Assembly (NCBI GenBank): GCA_012274175.1
Contig: JAAOZZ010000072.1
Coordinates: 1 to 6,722 of the forward strand
Direction of reading: 5' to 3'
DNA from: Betaproteobacteria bacterium
GTDB taxonomy: Bacteria; Pseudomonadota; Gammaproteobacteria; Burkholderiales; Usitatibacteraceae
Length of the DNA: 6,722 bases
Below the pieces are notes generated by a model that was given only the letters and a program-made list of their open reading frames with translations, had not been told where the DNA came from and did no database searches. The position numbers were made by a program, and so were the translations under genes. Of this stretch, positions 1 to 4,165 are shown piece by piece. Every line of letters starts with the position of its first letter. Position 1 is the first letter of the stretch.

Positions 1-1025
1 CGGTGTTGAAGGTGAACGTCGATGTGAACGACGTAGTGAAGAAGGGCCAGGTGCTGGTGGTGCTCGACACCGCCAAGCTGCGCGACCAGATCCTGCGCTC
101 GCGCGCCTCCCTCGCTGCCGCGAACGCGAAGGTCGCGCAGACCGCGGCCACCATCCGGGAGGCGACGGCGGCCCTGGGCCGCCTCGAGGAAGTCGCACGC
201 CTGTCGGGCGGCAAGGTTCCCTCCAAGTCGGAGCTCGACGCGGGACGGGCCACGCTCGCCCGCGCGATCGCCGACGACGCCAGCGCGCGCGCCGGCGTGA
301 ACGATGCGCAGGCCGCGCTTTCCACCGACGAGATCAACCTCTCGAAGGCTTCCATCAGCGCGCCCGATGACGGCGTGGTCCTCACGCGCAGCGTGGATCC
401 CGGCAATGCCGTCGCGGCGTCCCTGCAGGCGGTGACGCTGTTCACGCTGGCCGAGGACCTGAAGAAGCTGCGCCTGTGGGTCTACGTGGACGAGGCCGAC
501 GTGGGCTCGGTGGCCACCGGCCAGGACGCCACCTTCACCGTGAGCGCCTACCCGAGCCGCAATTTTCCGGCGCACGTGACCCGCGTGGGCTTCGGCTCGA
601 CCATCACCGAGAACGTCGTCACCTACCTCACCTACCTCGACGTGGACAACAGCGACCTGAGCCTGCGTCCCGGTATGACGGCCACGGCGACGATCGTCGC
701 GAAGCAGCGCAAGGACGTGCTGCTGGTGCCCAATTCCGCGCTGCGCTTCGAGCCGAGTACCGCGACCACCGCAGCACCGGCGGCCGGCGGCGGCATCGTC
801 GCGAGCCTCACGCCGCGAATGCCCAGGAGAAATGCGCGCAGCCCCGCGGCGGACGGTGCGAGCACGGCGACGGCCCGGAAAGTCTGGATACTGAAGGACG
901 GCGTCGCCACGCCGATAGCGGTCATTCCCGGCATCAGCGACGGCCGCATGACCGAGATCACCGGCGGCGATTTGCAGGCCGGCATGCAGGTGATCACCGA
1001 CCAGAAGGCGGCGGCCAAGAAATGA
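1..1025 (+). CDS. MacA-like periplasmic adaptor subunit (membrane fusion protein), 5' partial
   Basis: This is the periplasmic adaptor of a tripartite ABC export system; it bridges the inner-membrane transporter and an outer-membrane TolC-type channel. The reading frame is open at the window edge (first full codon at 3), so the signal peptide or N-terminal anchor and the first strands are missing. In the visible 340 residues, 1-30 are the first lipoyl half (VKKGQVLVVLDT), about 31-115 are an Ala/Arg/Glu-rich heptad-like helical hairpin, and 118-140 are the second lipoyl half (SAPDDGVV, then DPGNAV). About 155-240 are the beta-barrel (LRLWVYVDEADVG, later LRPGMTATATI), and 241-335 are the membrane-proximal domain. 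The last domain is interrupted at about 258-290 by an Ala/Thr/Arg-rich, probably disordered insert. The stop overlaps the next start as ATGA, which places it in an operon with the ATPase and permease. The family call is firm. The substrate (macrolide, peptide, lipid or siderophore) cannot be read from the sequence, so I give no gene symbol. Confidence 0.93.
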   Translation, partial: VLKVNVDVNDVVKKGQVLVVLDTAKLRDQILRSRASLAAANAKVAQTAATIREATAALGRLEEVARLSGGKVPSKSELDAGRATLARAIADDASARAGVNDAQAALSTDEINLSKASISAPDDGVVLTRSVDPGNAVAASLQAVTLFTLAEDLKKLRLWVYVDEADVGSVATGQDATFTVSAYPSRNFPAHVTRVGFGSTITENVVTYLTYLDVDNSDLSLRPGMTATATIVAKQRKDVLLVPNSALRFEPSTATTAAPAAGGGIVASLTPRMPRRNARSPAADGASTATARKVWILKDGVATPIAVIPGISDGRMTEITGGDLQAGMQVITDQKAAAKK

Positions 1026-1765
1026 GCGAGGCGCTGATCCGCCTGCGGGGCGTGACCAAGAAATACGGGACCGGCCAGGCGGAGCTCATGGCGTTGAAGG
1101 GCATCGACCTGGACGTGGCCGCGGGCGAGTTCGTCGCCATCATGGGGCCGAGCGGCTCGGGCAAGTCGACCGCCATGAACATCCTCGGTTGCCTGGACAC
1201 GCCCACCGCCGGGCAGTACCTGTTCCACGGCGCGCACGTCGAGGCGCTCTCGCGCGACCAGCGTGCGCGGCTGCGCCGCCGTTACCTGGGATTCGTGTTC
1301 CAGGGCTTCAATCTTCTCGCGCGCACCTCGGCGCAGGAGAACGTCGAGCTGCCGCTGCTGTATCGCGGCGAGAGCGCGACGGTGCGGCACGCGGCCGCAT
1401 CGCGGGCGCTGCAGTCGGTGGGCCTCGGCGGATGGGAGCATCACACGCCGGGCGAGCTCTCCGGCGGGCAGCAGCAGCGCGTGGCCATCGCGCGGGCCAT
1501 CGTCACCGAGCCCGCCGTCGTGCTGGCCGACGAGCCCACGGGGAACCTCGACACCCAGCGCAGCGAGGAGATCATGGAGCTGCTGCGGGCCCTCAACGTC
1601 GACCACGGCATCACCGTGCTGATGGTCACCCACGAGCACGACATGGCGGCCTACGCGCGCCGAGTCGTGCACTTCGTCGACGGCCGCATCGAAAGCGACG
1701 TCCCGAACCCGCACCCCGCCGCCCCACGCGCGCCGGCGGTCCCGGCGCAAGTGCAGGCACCCTGA
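1022..1765 (+). CDS. ABC transporter ATP-binding protein, MacB/LolD type
   Basis: This 247-residue cytoplasmic ATPase powers the MacB-type permease encoded next. All nucleotide-binding motifs are intact: Walker A GPSGSGKS at 42-49, Q-loop Gln at 94 (FVFQGFNLL), signature LSGGQQQR at 146-153, Walker B VVLADE ending in Glu171, D-loop NLD at 175-177 and H-loop His204. EPTGNLD and FQGFNLL are typical of the LolD/MacB/FtsE branch (MJ0796 class). A Pro/Ala-rich tail (about 228-247) follows the last beta strand and looks unstructured. I chose the ATG at 1022 because the protein then begins directly at the ABC domain and overlaps the adaptor stop as ATGA. The longer open frame upstream is only the adaptor read out of frame. 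There is no strong Shine-Dalgarno, which fits translational coupling. E. coli MacB carries this domain fused to its permease; here it is a separate gene, as in Bacillus YknY. Confidence 0.95.
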   Translation: MSEALIRLRGVTKKYGTGQAELMALKGIDLDVAAGEFVAIMGPSGSGKSTAMNILGCLDTPTAGQYLFHGAHVEALSRDQRARLRRRYLGFVFQGFNLLARTSAQENVELPLLYRGESATVRHAAASRALQSVGLGGWEHHTPGELSGGQQQRVAIARAIVTEPAVVLADEPTGNLDTQRSEEIMELLRALNVDHGITVLMVTHEHDMAAYARRVVHFVDGRIESDVPNPHPAAPRAPAVPAQVQAP

Positions 1766-2973
1766 TGCTGCTCAGCACGCTCTTCCTCGCGCTGCGCTCG
1801 ATTCGCCGCAACCTGCTGCGCTCGTTCCTCACGATCCTGGGAATCGTGATCGGTGTCAGCGCGGTGATCACGATGGTCACGCTCGGCAACGGCGCCACGT
1901 TGGCGGTCCAGATGCAGATCTCCAGCCTCGGCACCAACCTGCTGATGGTGCGCCCGGGCCAGCGCCAGGGGCCCGGCGGTCCCGGCGGCGGAGCCCCCTC
2001 GTTCAAGGAAGCCGATGCCGATGCGATCCTGTCGCAGATCGGCGGCGTGGCCGCGGTCGCGCCCGAAGCCCGTGCCGGCGCCACCGTGATCGGCAACGGC
2101 CGCAACTGGTCCACCAGCGTGACCGGCAGCAACGATACCTGGTTCGTCACCGGCAACTGGAAGCTCGCCTCGGGCCGCGAGTTCACCGACGAGGAGACGC
2201 AATCCGGCGCCGCCGTCTGCATCGTCGGCGAAACGGTGCGCCGCGAGATCTACGGCGGCACGCGCGGCCTGGGCGAGCAGTTGCGCATCAAGCAGTTCTC
2301 GTGCGAGGTGATCGGCGTGCTCGCGTCCAAGGGGCAGGGCGCAATGGGCAACGACCAGGACGACACGGTGCTGGTGCCGCTGCGCACGCTGCAGCGCCGC
2401 GTCACCGGCAACCTGAGGGTCAACTCGCTGCTGGTGTCGATGCAGGACGGCAGCGACAGCACGCGCCTGAAGGCGGCCCTGCGCGACTTGCTGCGCGAGC
2501 GGCGCAAGCTCGCCGCGGGCGACGACGACAACTTCAACATCCTCGACACGCAGCAGCTCGCCGACACGCTCTCGGGCACCACGAAGGTGATGACGACGCT
2601 GCTGGGCGCCGTGGCGGCGGTGAGCCTCCTGGTGGGCGGCATCGGCATCATGAACATCATGTTGGTGAGCGTGACCGAGCGCACTCGCGAGATCGGGCTG
2701 CGTTTGGCCATCGGCGCACTCGAGCGCGAAGTGCTGATGCAGTTCCTGATCGAGGCGGTGACCCTGGCGGCGCTGGGCGGCCTCATCGGCATCGGCATCG
2801 CCACGGTGGCCTCGTTCGCGCTGGCCAAGGTGATGGGCGTGCCCTACCTCTTCGATCCCACCATCAACATGCTGTCGTTCGTCTTCTCGGCGTGCATCGG
2901 CGTGGTGTTCGGCTACTTTCCGGCGCGCCGCGCGGCTCGGATGGATCCGATCGAGGCGTTGCGGCACGAGTGA
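1765..2973 (+). CDS. MacB-type ABC transporter permease (MacB periplasmic core plus FtsX domain)
   Basis: This 402-residue inner-membrane permease works as a dimer with the preceding ATPase and adaptor. The topology is the four-helix MacB type: TM1 at about 21-41 after a basic amphipathic start (RSIRRNLLRS), a large periplasmic core at about 45-270, TM2 at 277-300, TM3 at 327-353 and TM4 at 369-386. The FtsX hallmark is clear: GGIGIMNIMLVSVTERTREI at 291-310, followed by GLRLAIGA. The C-terminal PARRAARMDPIEALRHE is the standard family ending. The core contains a Gly/Pro-rich loop at about 68-78 (GQRQGPGGPGGG) and two cysteines (152 and 180) that could form a periplasmic disulfide; that is inference. 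The start ATG shares one base with the ATPase stop (TGATG), so reinitiation is likely. The longer upstream open frame is a shadow of the ATPase gene. Length and motifs suggest a complete, functional protein. Confidence 0.95.
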   Translation: MLLSTLFLALRSIRRNLLRSFLTILGIVIGVSAVITMVTLGNGATLAVQMQISSLGTNLLMVRPGQRQGPGGPGGGAPSFKEADADAILSQIGGVAAVAPEARAGATVIGNGRNWSTSVTGSNDTWFVTGNWKLASGREFTDEETQSGAAVCIVGETVRREIYGGTRGLGEQLRIKQFSCEVIGVLASKGQGAMGNDQDDTVLVPLRTLQRRVTGNLRVNSLLVSMQDGSDSTRLKAALRDLLRERRKLAAGDDDNFNILDTQQLADTLSGTTKVMTTLLGAVAAVSLLVGGIGIMNIMLVSVTERTREIGLRLAIGALEREVLMQFLIEAVTLAALGGLIGIGIATVASFALAKVMGVPYLFDPTINMLSFVFSACIGVVFGYFPARRAARMDPIEALRHE

Positions 2974-2980
2974 GCGGCTT

Positions 2981-3023
2981 CGAAGGCGCGATCATTGGCG
3001 TGCCGCATAGGAGAGCGCCTTTG
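2981..3023 (+). other. Inverted repeats just after the permease gene
   Basis: CGAAGGCGC at 2981-2989 can pair with GCGCCTTTG at 3015-3023 (9 pairs, one G-U). A competing pairing is ATTGGCGT at 2994-3001 with ATGCCAAT at 3027-3034 (8 pairs, one G-U). The two cannot form fully together. Neither is followed by a T tract, so they are not intrinsic terminators. They overlap the promoter-like -35 at 3021-3026. They could protect the 3' end of the transporter mRNA or be chance pairings in GC-rich DNA. Confidence 0.25.
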
Positions 3024-3049
3024 CAAATGCCAATACCGGAATATATAGA
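3021..3049 (+). promoter_or_regulatory. Candidate sigma-70 promoter upstream of the terminator
   Basis: A conspicuous AT-rich patch in otherwise very GC-rich DNA holds TTGCAA (3021-3026), a 17-base spacer and TATAGA (3044-3049). A TATATA at 3042-3047 with a 15-base spacer is the alternative -10. Each hexamer matches consensus at 4 of 6 positions. Transcription would begin near 3056 and run into the strong terminator ending at 3135. It would therefore give a short RNA, unless readthrough reaches the pilin gene. Confidence 0.4.
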
Positions 3050-3055
3050 GTTGGG

Positions 3056-3135
3056 TCGACGCGAGCGCGGTGCTCGCCCCTTGGGATGGAGGCCGTCAGC
3101 GCGTGCGAACGTTGCGGTTCGCACGCGCTTTTTTT
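3056..3135 (+). ncRNA. Hypothetical small RNA of about 80 nt
   Basis: This is a predicted transcript lying between the promoter-like element at 3021-3049 and the T tract of the terminator. It would contain a first hairpin, GCGAGC (3061-3066) with GCTCGC (3072-3077) and a 5-base loop. An unpaired linker at about 3078-3097 follows, including CCCCTTGGGATGGAGG, and then the 13-bp terminator stem ending in seven T. A stem, a single-stranded linker and a terminator with a U tail is the usual plan of trans-acting bacterial small RNAs. No known RNA family is recognised. The same bases may be no more than the 3' untranslated region of the transporter operon. Confidence 0.3.
3098..3135 (+). terminator. 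Strong Rho-independent terminator
   Basis: There is a perfect 13-bp stem, AGCGCGTGCGAAC (3098-3110) with GTTCGCACGCGCT (3117-3129), closing a 6-base loop GTTGCG. It runs into seven consecutive T at 3129-3135. Orientation is plus only, because no T tract exists on the other side. It lies 125 bases after the permease stop and 32 bases before the pilin start. It therefore ends transcription of the transporter operon, and of any small RNA made in the gap, and insulates the pilin gene. Confidence 0.9.
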
Positions 3136-3160
3136 GGCCCGCGGCCCATGACGCTATCAT
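3134..3160 (+). promoter_or_regulatory. Candidate promoter for the pilin gene
   Basis: TATCAT at 3155-3160 matches the sigma-70 -10 consensus at 5 of 6 positions. A weak -35, TTGGCC, lies at 3134-3139 with a short 15-base spacer and overlaps the end of the terminator T tract. The -10 ends only 6 bases before the pilin ATG, so the predicted start site falls at or beside the start codon. The terminator just upstream means the pilin gene probably needs its own promoter, which is the main support for this call. Confidence 0.35.
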
Positions 3161-3166
3161 CCCGTC

Positions 3167-3658
3167 ATGAAGCGACCGTCCGGGTTCACGTGGATCGAGC
3201 TGTTGATGGTGGTGTCCGTGGTGGCCATCCTCGCGCTGATGGCCATTCCGTCCATGCGGGACAGCGCGATCCGCAGGCAGGTGGCGGAGGGACTCGCGCT
3301 CGCCGAGGTCGCCAAGGGCGGCGTGCAGGCGGCCTGGAGCCTCACGGGCGACATGCCCGCCGACAACAAGGCCGCGGCGATTCCCGACAGCGGGAAGATC
3401 GTCGGCAACTTCGTGAAGGCGGTCGACGTCGACCACGGGACGATCACCCTCACGTTCGGCAACAACGCGAGCAAGGCCATCGACGGCAAACGCCTCACGC
3501 TGCGTCCCGCGGTGGTGGCGGACGAGCGCGCCGTCCCGATCGCATGGCTGTGCCATGCGGCGAACGTTCCCAAGGGCATGGAAGTCCGCGGCCGCGACGA
3601 CACGGACCTGCCGCCGGAGTGGCTCCCGGTGGCATGCCGCGCGTCGACGGGGAGCTAG
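3167..3658 (+). CDS. Type IV pilin-like protein (PilA/PilE family)
   Basis: This is a 163-residue prepilin, expected to be cut and N-methylated by the prepilin peptidase PilD and to insert into the inner membrane or a pilus. The leader is six residues (MKRPSG), cleaved between Gly6 and Phe7. The conserved glutamate at mature position 5 is present (Glu11), followed by a hydrophobic helix to about residue 28 ending AIPSM, as in type IVa pilins. The second half also resembles Neisseria PilE and betaproteobacterial PilA: a VGNFVKAVDVDHGTITLTF strand pair, an IDGKRLTLRP stretch and a C-terminal disulfide loop formed by Cys129 and Cys157 (EWLPVACR). The mature third residue is Trp, where Leu is usual. 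There is no Shine-Dalgarno before the ATG. No assembly genes are adjacent. It could be the major pilin or a minor or orphan copy; I cannot tell which. Confidence 0.88.
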   Translation: MKRPSGFTWIELLMVVSVVAILALMAIPSMRDSAIRRQVAEGLALAEVAKGGVQAAWSLTGDMPADNKAAAIPDSGKIVGNFVKAVDVDHGTITLTFGNNASKAIDGKRLTLRPAVVADERAVPIAWLCHAANVPKGMEVRGRDDTDLPPEWLPVACRASTGS

Positions 3659-3665
3659 CGGCGGG

Positions 3666-4013
3666 TCAGCCGGAGGTCTTGAGGTTGTCGTGCACCTCGA
3701 GCACGCCGCTCACGTGGCGGGCGATCCGCAGCGCGCGATCCCGCTCCGCTTCGCTGCCCACGGTGCCGTTCAACTGCACGACGCCGCGAAGGGTGTCCAC
3801 GTCGATGTGGCGCGCCTTCACCATGTCGTCGGCGATGAGGGCGGTCTTCACCTTCGCCGTGATGTCCGCATCCGAAAGGGTCTGCATCGGACCACGGCGC
3901 TCGTAGGCCGCCTGGTCGCCATGTTCGGCGCGCCATGACGCGCATCCGGTCAAGCCCAGGCCCAGCAGTGCGCCGGCGAGGAGCGCGGAAATTGCCTTGC
4001 GTTGAATGTTCAC
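3666..4013 (-). CDS. BON domain outer-membrane lipoprotein
   Basis: This is a 115-residue predicted lipoprotein. Residues 1-23 are a signal peptide with a basic start (MNIQRK), a hydrophobic core and the lipobox LTGC; Cys24 would be lipidated. Ala at +2 rather than Asp suggests sorting to the outer membrane. About 47-113 form a single BON domain: SDADITAKVKTALIAD, a VQLNGTV strand turn and the closing VSGVLEVHDNLK. BON domains occur in OsmY and DolP (YraP) and are linked to envelope integrity, stress and phospholipid binding. Those E. coli proteins carry two BON domains, so this is a shorter relative and I give no symbol. The start is GTG at 4013, supported by AAGGAG seven bases upstream (complement of 4021-4026). 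A slightly longer open frame in this stretch is in another phase and has no signal peptide. The gene converges on the pilin gene with 7 bases between stops and no visible terminator there. Confidence 0.9.
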   Translation of the reverse strand: MNIQRKAISALLAGALLGLGLTGCASWRAEHGDQAAYERRGPMQTLSDADITAKVKTALIADDMVKARHIDVDTLRGVVQLNGTVGSEAERDRALRIARHVSGVLEVHDNLKTSG

Positions 4014-4020
4014 GACGGTT

Positions 4021-4026
4021 CTCCTT
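4021..4026 (-). promoter_or_regulatory. Ribosome binding site of the BON lipoprotein gene
   Basis: AAGGAG on the minus strand, seven bases before the GTG start codon, is a near-perfect Shine-Dalgarno sequence. It decides in favour of the unusual GTG start, which also puts the signal peptide at the right distance from the lipobox. Confidence 0.8.
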
Positions 4027-4032
4027 CAAGCC

Positions 4033-4049
4033 GAGCCGACGTCCGGCTC
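4033..4049 (-). other. Small hairpin in the leader of the BON gene
   Basis: GAGCCG at 4033-4038 and CGGCTC at 4044-4049 form a 6-bp stem with a 5-base loop, 6 bases upstream of the AAGGAG ribosome binding site. It could stabilise the leader or influence ribosome access. No T tract follows it, so it is not a terminator. A second small inverted repeat, CGGCCC at 4084-4089 with GGGCCG at 4093-4098, lies further upstream in the gap. Both may be chance in GC-rich DNA. Confidence 0.3.
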
Positions 4050-4090
4050 CCTACTTGGAGTCCCCGCGCACGGCCATGTTCGCCGGCCCC

Positions 4091-4114
4091 ATGGGCCGAT
4101 GGGAGCATGGGCAG
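4091..4114. repeat. Three ATGGG units at 8-base spacing
   Basis: ATGGGCCG, ATGGGAGC and ATGGGCAG follow one another at 4091, 4099 and 4107. The first five bases are conserved and the last three vary. The tract lies in the gap between the kinase stop and the BON gene. It is too short to assign a function; slippage debris or a small protein-binding array are both possible. Confidence 0.35.
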
Positions 4115-4165
4115 CCGCGACAGGATGTCACCGACGCTTCCCGAATGGCCGCGCGCGGGAACCGG

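Noticed and set aside
632..1750. A 372-codon open frame on the minus strand across the adaptor-ATPase junction
   Set aside because: It crosses two genes with clear protein motifs on the other strand, and its composition is typical of antisense GC-rich frames.
1651..2967. A 438-codon open frame on the minus strand opposite the permease gene
   Set aside because: Its product is rich in His, Arg, Gln and Ala with no domain or membrane pattern, as expected for the complement of GC-rich coding DNA. The plus-strand permease has unmistakable family motifs throughout.
3099..3128. The long inverted repeat as a transposon end, attachment site or operator
   Set aside because: The 6-base loop and the immediate seven T make it a standard intrinsic terminator, and no transposase or integrase lies nearby.
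2955..3160. A sigma-54 (-24/-12) promoter for the pilin gene, as known for PilA in some bacteria
   Set aside because: I looked for GG-N10-GC in a TGGCAC/TTGC setting. The nearest candidates, around 2963-2976 and 3135-3149, have the wrong spacing or lack the GC element.
2301..3170. A plus-strand open frame running from the permease gene through the terminator
   Set aside because: It is out of phase with the permease, has a biased Arg/Gly/His-rich product and reads through a strong terminator. No family features are seen.
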